A stretch of 45,455 nucleotides of DNA from Oscillospiraceae bacterium (lineage in GTDB: Bacteria > Bacillota_A > Clostridia > Oscillospirales > Oscillospiraceae): contig JAFUCD010000015.1 in assembly GCA_017459865.1 (NCBI GenBank), positions 1-45,455 on the forward strand, in the 5' to 3' direction. Numbering within the stretch: the first letter of the stretch is position 1; every line of letters begins with the position of its first letter. The position numbers were made by a program, and so were the translations under genes. Of the stretch, positions 15,460 to 22,932 are shown one piece after another. A model generated the notes under the pieces. It saw only the letters and a list, made by a program, of their open reading frames with translations. It was not told where the DNA came from and ran no database searches.

Positions 15460-15834
15460 TTACCGCTCGGCGATGACCTCCACCTCGCATTGAAAGCCGG
15501 TGAGCGGCAGCGCCACGACCTGCACGCAGGTGCGGGCCGGCTTGTGGGGGAAGTATTTGACGTAAACTTCATTGAATTCGCCGAACTTACTCATGTCGGT
15601 GATGAAGCAGTTGGCCTTCACGACCTTGTCGCAGCTGCTGCCGGCGGCCTCGAGGATGGCCTTGAGATTCTTGCAGACCTGCTCCGCCTGCTCGGCCATC
15701 GTGTCGCCGATGCGCTGGGCGGTAACGGGCTCGAGGGCGATCTGGCCTGCGGTAAAGATATAATCGCCGCTGATGACGCCCTGCGAATACGGAGCCTGCG
15801 GGGCTGCGCCCTTGACGGTAGAGATGATTTCCAT
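15460..15834 (-). CDS. ridA: RidA family reactive-intermediate deaminase
   Basis: At 124 residues this is a full-length RidA/YjgF/UK114 protein. The diagnostic pieces are present: 'APYSQG' near residue 14, 'FTAGQI', the substrate-binding arginine in 'PARTCVQV' and the glutamate in 'CEVEVIA' near the end. RidA hydrolyses reactive 2-aminoacrylate and related imines released by PLP enzymes, as a trimer in the cytosol. The AAAGGAGG box fixes ATG 15834. Its pairing with an amino-acid-type exporter and a PLP-binding MocR regulator fits amine or amino acid metabolism. Confidence 0.93.
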   Translation of the reverse strand: MEIISTVKGAAPQAPYSQGVISGDYIFTAGQIALEPVTAQRIGDTMAEQAEQVCKNLKAILEAAGSSCDKVVKANCFITDMSKFGEFNEVYVKYFPHKPARTCVQVVALPLTGFQCEVEVIAER

Positions 15835-15869
15835 GAGAAAAGCCTCCTTTGATGTTTTCTGATCTCACG

Positions 15870-15995
15870 ATAGCACACAAATTGTATGAGTTCAACTTCA
15901 AAATTGTATGGATACAATGTTTTCGGTTGACGCAGTATTCCGATCAATGTTATGATTTGTATGCAAGCAGATCGTGCTAAGGAGACAGAATTGTA
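15870..15995. promoter_or_regulatory. Divergent ridA/mocR control region with TTGTAT boxes
   Basis: Rightward promoter: TTGACG, 18 bp, TATGAT (about 15928-15957). Leftward promoter for ridA: TTGAAC, 17 bp, TATCGT. The motif TTGTAT recurs at about 15881, 15903, 15956 and 15991, and at 15903-15916 it forms the palindrome TTGTATGGATACAA. MocR-type regulators bind repeated boxes of this kind in divergent regions, so these are likely its own sites. Confidence 0.65.
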
Positions 15996-17383
15996 TGCCG
16001 ATCAATTCCTTTGACCAATATCCGCTGACGTGGAAGCCGGATCGCGCGCGGCTGATGAAGCCCATCTACCTCTCTCTGGCGGAGCAGCTGGAGGAGGAGA
16101 TCCGCGCGGGTCGGCTCCTGCCCGGAACGAAGCTGCCGCCCCAGCGGGAGCTGGCGGATTATCTGGATATCAACTTCACCACCGTGACGCGGGCCTTTGA
16201 CCTTGCCCGCAGCAAGGGGCTGATCTACGGCGTCACCGGCCGCGGCACCTTCATCGCGCCCCACGCGGCGGAGCTCGTGACGATCCACGAAAAGCCGGAC
16301 CGGGAGAAGTACGTCTCCATGGGCTATATCGCGAGCTTCGAGCGGTGCAACACCATCGTTGCGGACGCGGCGAAGCGCGTGATGGAAAAGGAGTACTTCA
16401 CGGAGCTGTTGGACTACCGCAACTGGCTCGGGAGGCCCTCCCACAAGGCCGCCGCGCGGCGCTGGCTGGACGGCTACGGCGTGCATGTGGACGACGAGCA
16501 TCTGAGCTTTGTCTACGGCGCGACCAACGGTCTCGCGGCGCTGCTGCCGGCGCTGTTTCAGCCGGGAGACATCATTGCCGTGGAGGAATACACCTTCTCC
16601 AACTTCATGGAGCTCGCGCGCATTTACCACATCACGCTGGAGGCGGTGCTCTGCGATGAAAACGGCATGCTGCCCTCCGATCTGGAGCGGGCGTGCCGCT
16701 TGAACGACGTCAAGGGCGTGTACCTCATGCCCAGCTGCTCCAACCCCACCACGGTGAAGATGCCGGAGGCACGGCGGCGGGCGCTGGCGGCGGTGATCGA
16801 AAAATTCGACCTCACCGTCATCGAGGACGACTACACCGCCGATCTTCCCAGCGAGGCGCTGCCGACGATGTTCTCCCTGCTGCCGGAGCGGACGTGCTAT
16901 CTCTGCGGCGTGTCGAAGATCCTCTGTACGGGGCTGCGCGTGTCGTTTCTGGCCTACGGAGAGCGCTACCGCGCGAAAATCGTGAACGCGCTATATAATA
17001 TGGTCATGACCACCAGCAGTCTGGATCTGGAGATCATTTCGGAGCTCATCATGAGCGGCGACGGCTACCGGCTCGCGCTGAAAAAGCACGATCTAGGTCT
17101 GGAGGCCAATCGCATCTTCGATGGCTTCTTCCCCGAATATGCAAAGGAAGGGCGCTGCTGCTTTCACCGCTGGCTGCCGTTTCCGAGCAATAAAAAAGGC
17201 TCCCTTGTGGAACAGGAGCTTTTGGAGCGTGGCGTGGAGCTCTTTCACTCCTACCACTTCCACGTCTCCGGCATGGAGCAGGAGCATTATCTCCGCATCG
17301 CCCTCACCACTCCCGGCAGCATGGAGCGCCTGCGGGAGGGACTTCAAATCATCAAGCAATACATTGAGGATACAAAAAACTGA
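15995..17383 (+). CDS. MocR-type PLP-dependent transcriptional regulator
   Basis: The 462-residue protein has a GntR winged helix at about 20-95 ('PIYLSLAEQLEEEI', 'GTKLPPQRELADYL', 'GRGTFIA') fused to a fold-type I aminotransferase domain at about 110-455. PLP-site elements are seen: 'PSCSNPTT' near 247, 'IEDDY' near 276 and the candidate Schiff-base lysine K308 in 'GVSKILCTGLR'. Members sense PLP adducts and control nearby vitamin or amine genes. ATG 15995 follows AAGGAG. The following LUD gene is only 14 bp away, so the two form an operon, divergent from ridA-eamA. Confidence 0.92.
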   Translation: MPINSFDQYPLTWKPDRARLMKPIYLSLAEQLEEEIRAGRLLPGTKLPPQRELADYLDINFTTVTRAFDLARSKGLIYGVTGRGTFIAPHAAELVTIHEKPDREKYVSMGYIASFERCNTIVADAAKRVMEKEYFTELLDYRNWLGRPSHKAAARRWLDGYGVHVDDEHLSFVYGATNGLAALLPALFQPGDIIAVEEYTFSNFMELARIYHITLEAVLCDENGMLPSDLERACRLNDVKGVYLMPSCSNPTTVKMPEARRRALAAVIEKFDLTVIEDDYTADLPSEALPTMFSLLPERTCYLCGVSKILCTGLRVSFLAYGERYRAKIVNALYNMVMTTSSLDLEIISELIMSGDGYRLALKKHDLGLEANRIFDGFFPEYAKEGRCCFHRWLPFPSNKKGSLVEQELLERGVELFHSYHFHVSGMEQEHYLRIALTTPGSMERLREGLQIIKQYIEDTKN

Positions 17384-17397
17384 AAGGAGAACCGAAA

Positions 17398-17997
17398 ATG
17401 GATCTGGAAAAAACCATGCGCAGCCTGAAGGGCCGCGGCTTTATCCCCCAGCACTTTGCCACCGCCAAGGAGGCGGCGGACTATCTGTGTTCGCAGATCG
17501 AGAACACCACCGTCGGCATCGGCGGCAGCAAGACTGTGGAGGCGCTGGGCGTCTATGACCGCCTGACGGAGAACAATCAGGTCTTCTGGCATTGGACGCA
17601 GGGCGCGACCGAGGAGGTCTACGACGGCGCGGGCAAGGCGGAGGTGTATCTCTCCAGCGCCAACGCCCTCGCGGAGACCGGCGAGATGGTGAACATCGAC
17701 GGCCGCGGCAACCGCGTCGCCGCGCTGAGCTTCGCGGAGAACAAGCGGCTTTACCTCATCGTGAGCACGAAGAAGATCTGTCCCGATCTCACCAGCGCCA
17801 TAGAGCGCGCCCGCACGGTCGCGGCACCCACGAATGTCAAAAAGCTGCCCGGCAGCCGCCCCTGCACCGCCACCAACCAGTGCTATGACTGCCGCTCGCC
17901 CTACCGCGGCTGCGCCACACTGCAGATCATGATGTTCAAGCCCATGACGGCAAAAAGCGTCGAGGTCCTGCTCGTGGACGAGGAGCTCGGCTTCTGA
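17398..17997 (+). CDS. LUD-domain protein (LutC/YkgG type)
   Basis: The 199-residue protein matches the LUD (DUF162) family. It has the family's 'TVGIGGSKTVEALG' glycine loop near residue 40, 'YLSSANALAETGEMVNIDGRGNRVA' split across the core, and a C-terminal Cys cluster (C at about 154, 161, 164 and 170, 'QCYDC..PYRGC'). Related LutC acts in lactate oxidation with LutA and LutB, which are absent here, so the exact reaction is unclear. An AAAGGAG box is eight bases from the ATG. It is followed by a GC-rich stem. Confidence 0.85.
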   Translation: MDLEKTMRSLKGRGFIPQHFATAKEAADYLCSQIENTTVGIGGSKTVEALGVYDRLTENNQVFWHWTQGATEEVYDGAGKAEVYLSSANALAETGEMVNIDGRGNRVAALSFAENKRLYLIVSTKKICPDLTSAIERARTVAAPTNVKKLPGSRPCTATNQCYDCRSPYRGCATLQIMMFKPMTAKSVEVLLVDEELGF

Positions 17998-18011
17998 GCT
18001 TCCGACCCAAA

Positions 18012-18043
18012 GCCCCCGCTGCGCGATCACACACAGCGGGGGC
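18012..18043 (+). terminator. Hairpin after the LUD gene
   Basis: A perfect 10-bp GC-rich stem (18012-18021 with 18034-18043) stands between convergent genes. The following bases CTTGGCTTGC hold few T residues, so termination efficiency is uncertain. Confidence 0.55.
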
Positions 18044-18080
18044 CTTGGCTTGCACACACCTTACACACACCGGCTCCGAG

Positions 18081-18236
18081 TCAAGCTTCCTGAAAGCGCT
18101 CGCTCAGCAGCGATTCAAATGCCCGGAGCGCCGGGGCGTCGTTTTCCTTCTTGCGGAAGGCGCAGAGATTGCGCGTGATCTGCGTGCCGTTTCGCATGAG
18201 CGGCACACGCTTCATCGCGGAGCCGAAATACGGCTC
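18081..18236 (-). pseudogene. Remnant of a LysR-type regulator C-terminus
   Basis: The last 51 codons of this frame read like the end of a LysR substrate-binding domain ('MKRVPL', 'ITRNLCAFRKKEND', 'ALRAFESLLSERF'), but no LysR body or start exists upstream; instead the sequence runs in another frame into the HxlR gene. I infer a deletion that joined the two genes. The assignment rests on pattern similarity only. Confidence 0.45.
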
Positions 18237-18592
18237 GGTCCGTCCGGGCGGGTCTCCCGCAGAAAATCGATGTATTTGTTTCCCCAGATCTCGATGCTCT
18301 CCAGCACCGGGCGAAACTCCAGTCCGATCTCCGTGAGCGAATATTCCACGCGCGGCGGCACCTCCGGGAAGACCTCCCGGTGGATCAGCCCCTCCCGCTC
18401 CAGCGTTTTGAGCTGCGTGGAGAGCGTCGCCTGCGTGATGTCCACCTCGCGCTGGAGCTCGCCGAAGCGCTTCGGCCCTTCGGAAAGGGCATAGAGGATC
18501 AAGATCGCCCACTTGCCGGACAGGAGCTTCTGGCTCGTCACATAGGGGCAGCGCCCGAATGCCGTTTCTCTGTTGTTTGCCTCTGATTTCAT
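18212..18592 (-). CDS. HxlR-family transcriptional regulator
   Basis: The 126-residue protein has the HxlR winged helix: a cysteine near residue 15 in 'GRCPYV', 'LLSGKWAILILYAL', 'RFGELQREVDITQATLS', 'LEREGLIHREVF' and 'VEYSLTEIG', then 'IEIWG' near residue 100. HxlR proteins often sense redox stress or aldehydes through the conserved cysteine. ATG 18592 has a GGAG box seven bases upstream; the TTG at 18616 lacks one. The final residues (about 108-126) run past the usual end and reflect the junction with the LysR remnant. It is divergent from the DODA gene and probably regulates it. Confidence 0.88.
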   Translation of the reverse strand: MKSEANNRETAFGRCPYVTSQKLLSGKWAILILYALSEGPKRFGELQREVDITQATLSTQLKTLEREGLIHREVFPEVPPRVEYSLTEIGLEFRPVLESIEIWGNKYIDFLRETRPDGPSRISAPR

Positions 18593-18645
18593 ATTCTCTC
18601 TCCAATACACAAGCAAAAGATACTAACACAACCGAAAGATCCTAC

Positions 18646-18673
18646 TTGTACAATTTTACAATATTCGTATAAT
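18646..18673 (+). promoter_or_regulatory. Promoter of the dioxygenase gene
   Basis: TTGTAC at 18646-18651 and TATAAT at 18668-18673 are separated by 16 bp, about 50 bp before the ATG at 18724. It lies in the divergent space next to the HxlR regulator, the usual site of HxlR action. Confidence 0.7.
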
Positions 18674-18723
18674 AATAGCAAGTCTGATAATTAAACTTTA
18701 GCATTATGAAAAGAGGAAAAACG

Positions 18724-19503
18724 ATGAAAAGAATGCCTGTCATATTTTCCGGACACGGCGATCCGATGATCGCCCTGCGGGACGACGCGATCACCCGCGG
18801 CATGGCAAAGATCGGGCAAAGCGTGCTCGCGCAGTACGGAAAGCCCAAGGCGATCCTTGCCGTCTCCGCGCACTGGTATGTGCCCGGAACCTTCGTGCAG
18901 AAAACAGAGACGCCGAAGCAGATTTATGACATGTACGGCTTCCCGCAGGCGCTGTACGAGGTGCAGTACCCCGCAAAGGGCGACGCCGCGCTCTCCGGCC
19001 GGGTGCTGGAGCTGCTGAGCGGCGAGGTCACCGTCAACAACAACTGGGGCATCGACCACGGCATCTGGACCGTGCTGGTGCACATGTTCCCGGAGGCGGA
19101 CATCCCGGTGGTACAGCTATCCGTGGATCGCCGTCTCTCCCCTGCCCGGTGCTATGCGCTGGGGCAAAAGCTCGCCGCGCTCAGAGAGGAGGGCTATCTC
19201 ATCTTCGGCAGCGGCAACGTGGTACACAATCTCCGGCTGGTGGAGTGGAACAATCCCGGCGGCACGGCGCAGACGGTGCGGTTCAACGACCACATCATCG
19301 ACCGCATCCGCGCGCGGGATGACGCCGCCGTGATCGGCTATGCCGACGCGCCGGACGCCGCCTACGCCGTGCCGACGCCGGATCACTTCCTGCCGCTGCT
19401 GTACATCCTCGGCGCGGCGGAGGGCGAGCAGCCGCTCGTGTTCAACAACGTCTGCAATCTCGGCTCCATGGCCATGACCGGCTTTGCCTTCGGTCTGGAA
19501 TAA
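18724..19503 (+). CDS. DODA-type class III extradiol ring-cleavage dioxygenase
   Basis: The 259-residue protein matches the LigB/DODA family (related to E. coli YgiD and plant DOPA dioxygenase): 'FSGHGDP' with H11, 'SAHWYV', 'YDMYGFP', 'GIDHGIWTVL', 'PVVQLSV' and 'GSGNVVHNLR'. The histidines supply the metal-binding site; the family opens catechol-type rings such as L-DOPA or caffeate. ATG 18724 is chosen because an AGAGGAAA box precedes it; the upstream ATG at 18706 has none. The gene stands alone, opposite an HxlR regulator, and ends at a strong terminator. Confidence 0.92.
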   Translation: MKRMPVIFSGHGDPMIALRDDAITRGMAKIGQSVLAQYGKPKAILAVSAHWYVPGTFVQKTETPKQIYDMYGFPQALYEVQYPAKGDAALSGRVLELLSGEVTVNNNWGIDHGIWTVLVHMFPEADIPVVQLSVDRRLSPARCYALGQKLAALREEGYLIFGSGNVVHNLRLVEWNNPGGTAQTVRFNDHIIDRIRARDDAAVIGYADAPDAAYAVPTPDHFLPLLYILGAAEGEQPLVFNNVCNLGSMAMTGFAFGLE

Positions 19504-19515
19504 CGATCTCAAAAG

Positions 19516-19547
19516 ACGACGGCAGCTCGTGTGTGAGCTGCCGTCGT
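19516..19547. terminator. Bidirectional intrinsic terminator
   Basis: A perfect 13-bp stem (19516-19528 with 19535-19547) with a six-base loop lies between convergent genes; T-runs follow on both strands (TTT rightward, CTTTT leftward). The next bases, 19551-19567, include CAGCTTGTCAAAAAA, which also occurs at 40049-40063. The remaining space to 19664 contains a 9-bp inverted repeat (19606-19614 and 19652-19660) and no gene. Confidence 0.8.
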
Positions 19548-19664
19548 TTCAGCTTGTCAAAAAAACCTTCGGAGCCGTTTTCCTGTGCTCTGCTTTTATC
19601 CTGCTGGATCCCGCTCCGCGCTGTCATGCTCGATCGGCTTGGAAGGCGCGCGCGGGATCCGGCC

Positions 19665-20354
19665 TTATCTTTGCTTGTTCAGCTTGCAGAGTCTGTTGCG
19701 CTCGCTCAGCGTCAGCGTCGTGCTGCGGCAGAGCGCGAGGATCGCGTCCTTGTCGGCGTCGATGACCGCCTGCTGCAGGGTGTCGATCTGTCCGGCGAGA
19801 TCGCGCTCCACGTCATACAGCGCCTCGCTGCTGACGGGGTCGCTGTAGCGCATTGCCTCGGCGAACTGCTCCAGCGCGGTCCTGGCCTCGGCGTCCGCGC
19901 AGAGCTCCGGCAGAGCGTAGACCTTCGACTGCAGCGCGCGCATGGTGCTCACGTCCTTGACGAGCTTCACGTCCTGCCGCTCGACCTCCTCGCGGATGCC
20001 CTCGGCGGCGGTGAAGCCGATCACGGCGGCGGCGAGCGCGAGGATGAACACCACCGCGGGCACCCAGACCGGGAGCACCTTCGCGAGCGCCATGCACAGG
20101 ATGCTCATCAGGAGCTGCGCGATCAGATACACCGTGGAGAGCTTCGCGATGGGAAAGCCATAGAATTTGCTGCGCGCGGACTCCCCGGCAAACGCCCGCG
20201 GGTAGACATAGACCTGCGCGGCGATGGCGATCAGCCCGAAGACATACGCCAGCCAGAACACGCCGTTTTTTGTGAATGGCACCGCAAACGCGATGACCGT
20301 GAATGCAACGAGCACCGCGCACACGATGATCAGAAATCTGGTTTTGTTGTTCAT
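19665..20354 (-). CDS. Four-helix membrane protein with cytosolic C-terminus
   Basis: The 229-residue protein has four hydrophobic segments at about 7-25, 32-52, 74-93 and 96-118, followed by about 110 mostly helical, charged residues with no recognised domain ('EEVERQDVKLVKDVSTM'). ATG 20354 or 20357 may start it; the AAGGAGA box suits the second ATG better. It follows the TIR gene at 20466 on the same strand after a structured 111-bp gap, so it may be a membrane partner of the TIR proteins. No family is recognised. Confidence 0.72.
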   Translation of the reverse strand: MNNKTRFLIIVCAVLVAFTVIAFAVPFTKNGVFWLAYVFGLIAIAAQVYVYPRAFAGESARSKFYGFPIAKLSTVYLIAQLLMSILCMALAKVLPVWVPAVVFILALAAAVIGFTAAEGIREEVERQDVKLVKDVSTMRALQSKVYALPELCADAEARTALEQFAEAMRYSDPVSSEALYDVERDLAGQIDTLQQAVIDADKDAILALCRSTTLTLSERNRLCKLNKQR

Positions 20355-20388
20355 CATGATTCTCCTTCTATGTTTTCGTTTCTCAGAA

Positions 20389-20462
20389 GCGGGCGATTCG
20401 TGAGACTGAAAATCTCGCAAACTTGTTTGCTCAGATTTTCGTCCGGCATCGATCGCCCCTAC
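20389..20462. repeat. Nested hairpin with REP signature
   Basis: The outer arms GGGCGAT and ATCGCCC flank an inner stem GAAAATCT/AGATTTTC (20407-20414, 20433-20440) that itself holds CAAAC/GTTTG; the element ends with the CCCCTAC signature shared by other hairpins in this window. It separates the TIR gene at 20466 from the membrane protein gene and could attenuate readthrough. Confidence 0.6.
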
Positions 20463-20465
20463 TGG

Positions 20466-22919
20466 TCAGGTCAGGGCTTTCAGTTCGGCTTCGAGCTCGG
20501 CAAGCCGGGCTTCGAGCTTCTCCTTCTTCGAGGCTGCGAACAGTCCCTTGATCGTCGGCAGCTCTGCCAGGATCCGTTGTTTCTCATCCTGCAGGTCAGA
20601 GATATGCTTCTCCCTCACCGCGTCTTTATCTTCTTGCAAGGTATCGATGCTGTCGAACAGCTTCCAGCCGAAAACTAGAGACTGCCCGGAATCATTCCGC
20701 CCCACAGCGACCAAAGTGCCATCTGATTTCAGACCGACCGTATGCCCGTTACCCGCTGCGACCGCGACAACATCCCTCCACTCCGAGACCTTGAGTGTGC
20801 CTTCCTTGTTATCCCCGACGGCGACTACGGTTCCGTCCGCCTTCAATCCGATCGTTACAGCAAAAGCTGCCATGCTTCCTCCAACGTCGACAGCAACAAT
20901 ATCTCTCCAACTGGAGACGTTGCACTGACCGCAAGCCTTCGCTCCAATGGCGACAACCGTTCCATTCGCATTCAGACCGACCGTATTCAGCCCGACGGCC
21001 GCGATGCTCACGATATCTCTCCAGTCGGAAACATCGCACTGCCCTTGCCCGTTATAGCCTACGGCCATTACTGTACCATCTGCCTTCAGACCAACGGTGT
21101 GATTGTCTCCGGCAGCGATCGCGATAATGTCCTTCCAACCAGTAACATCGCACTCCCCTTTCCGATTTTTGCCTACTGCCACCACCGTGCCATCCGCCTT
21201 CAGACCGACGGTGTGTTCGGAACCGGCAGCGACCGCAATGATATTCTTCCAATCAGATACATTGCGGTGCGCTCCATTGGCTTCGCCGCCAACAACTACG
21301 GTTCCGTCTGACCGGATCCCGACCGTGTGGTTGGGACCAGCGGCAACAGCGATGATATTCTTCCATCCTGGAACATTTTTGCAGGCGTTCACCATCTTGC
21401 CTCCAACTGCATATAATGTTCCGTCCAACTTCAGGGCTACCGTGTGCGCTGCGCCCGCAGCGATCAGCCTTTGTGCCGGGGCGATCCGCTCCCGGGCCGC
21501 CTTCAGTTCATTTATATGTGCTTCTTGTTTCCTTCTTTGCGCCTCTCGCTCTGCAGCCGCGCGTGCCTCTTTCTCTGCAGCCGCTTTCCGCTCGCGCTGT
21601 CTCTGCGCTTCCGCTTCCTGCTGGCGTCTGATCTCCTCGGCGGCGCGGCGCTCAGCCTCAGCCGCATCCCGCTTCTGCTTTTTCTCTTCGGCAGCCGATA
21701 CCATGTCCCGGATCTGCTGTGCGCGCTCCGGCGCAGCGAAGCGGAGGAATCTTCTGTAGTTCGCGTTCCCGTCTGCCTGCGCCTGTCCGTTTCGAAGCGC
21801 GGCAAAGACGCTCTCATGCTGCAGCTGCAGATCCGCCATGGCGAGTCCGAGCCACGCCTCGGCGTTCTCGGCGTCCGTATTCAGGATCTGATTGAAAAAG
21901 TCCTTTGCCGCATCCCATTCGCCATCCTCCAGCGCCATGACGCCGCGCTTTTGCAGCGCCGTCACGTTCGGTCCGCCGGACATGACCACCGGCTGTGCAG
22001 GGGCGGGCGTCGGCTCGGCCGTTTTCAGCGGGATAATCTTCTCCACGCCGCGCAGAAGATCCTGCATCGCGCCGACCTTGCCCATGTCCTGTGCCGCGAG
22101 CTTGCTGAATTCCTTCGGCATGTCGTAGGCGTCGATGTCCTTGAACACCGGGATCAGCGTCTTCTTCTGCCCCGACGCCATGAGCGCGAGGAAGCGCGAC
22201 CACTCGTTTTTCACCCAGACGGCGTTGAAATGGTCATAGTCCGTGCCGACCACGAGCATCACCTTTGCGCTCTGCAACGCCGCGAAGATATACGGCTCAT
22301 ACTCCGTGCCGAGCTTGTCCTCGAGGCTGATGCGCGAGAAAAACACGCGATAGCCCTTGTTCGTCAGCTCGGAATAGATATCCTGCGCGATCACGCTGTC
22401 GAGCGTCCGGTCGCCGTCGTCCGTCAGCTCCTTGTAGCTGATGAAAATATCGTAGGGCTCCTCCTTCGACGAGACCTCGAGGATGCCCTTACGCAGCTCC
22501 TCGATCGCCTTGGCCTCCTCGCGGTAGACGCGCCGCGCGACGCCGTCGGCGTTCTCACACGCCTGCTCAAAGTTGTCGTCCTCGAAGATGCTCTCAAAGC
22601 TCGAGCGGTGGCACGTCGGCACCTTTTTGCCCGTCGCCGGGTCGTCCACATACTCGATGCCGAATTTGCAGAGGACGAGTCCCCAATACGCCTCGGCCTC
22701 GGTGTCGAAATCCGCGACAATGCTCTCATACACGCCCGCCGCCTTGTCGAACTCGCAGGCGCGGCGCAGACGGTTCGCGCGCTCGAAGAGCTTCAGCTTC
22801 TTTTCGTCGTCCGCCGCGGGCACGGTCTGCCGCGTGCCGCAGTATTCGCATTCGCATACGGTGGAATCCGGAACCAGCTCCAGATCCCCGCCGCACATCT
22901 TGCATTTGATGATCGCCAT
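20466..22919 (-). CDS. Zinc ribbon-TIR protein with RCC1-like repeats (TIR1)
   Basis: The 817-residue protein has in order: a zinc ribbon (C6, C9, C24, C27), a helical TPR-like segment (40-130), a TIR domain (154-292: YDIFISY at 156-162, candidate NADase glutamate E208 in 'TEYEPYI'), a TPR-like helical pair (318-365), a charged coiled coil (400-480), RCC1-like repeats (about 490-755) and a terminal coiled coil (757-817). The repeats are marked by tryptophans at 519, 557, 595, 633, 671, 714 and 752, mostly 38 residues apart, with 'HTVGLKADGTVVAVG'. TIR domains of this kind often cleave NAD. ATG 22919 has a GGAGAG box; the gene lies 13 bp after TIR2, in one operon. Confidence 0.9.
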   Translation of the reverse strand: MAIIKCKMCGGDLELVPDSTVCECEYCGTRQTVPAADDEKKLKLFERANRLRRACEFDKAAGVYESIVADFDTEAEAYWGLVLCKFGIEYVDDPATGKKVPTCHRSSFESIFEDDNFEQACENADGVARRVYREEAKAIEELRKGILEVSSKEEPYDIFISYKELTDDGDRTLDSVIAQDIYSELTNKGYRVFFSRISLEDKLGTEYEPYIFAALQSAKVMLVVGTDYDHFNAVWVKNEWSRFLALMASGQKKTLIPVFKDIDAYDMPKEFSKLAAQDMGKVGAMQDLLRGVEKIIPLKTAEPTPAPAQPVVMSGGPNVTALQKRGVMALEDGEWDAAKDFFNQILNTDAENAEAWLGLAMADLQLQHESVFAALRNGQAQADGNANYRRFLRFAAPERAQQIRDMVSAAEEKKQKRDAAEAERRAAEEIRRQQEAEAQRQRERKAAAEKEARAAAEREAQRRKQEAHINELKAARERIAPAQRLIAAGAAHTVALKLDGTLYAVGGKMVNACKNVPGWKNIIAVAAGPNHTVGIRSDGTVVVGGEANGAHRNVSDWKNIIAVAAGSEHTVGLKADGTVVAVGKNRKGECDVTGWKDIIAIAAGDNHTVGLKADGTVMAVGYNGQGQCDVSDWRDIVSIAAVGLNTVGLNANGTVVAIGAKACGQCNVSSWRDIVAVDVGGSMAAFAVTIGLKADGTVVAVGDNKEGTLKVSEWRDVVAVAAGNGHTVGLKSDGTLVAVGRNDSGQSLVFGWKLFDSIDTLQEDKDAVREKHISDLQDEKQRILAELPTIKGLFAASKKEKLEARLAELEAELKALT

Positions 22920-22932
22920 ATTCTCTCTCCTT

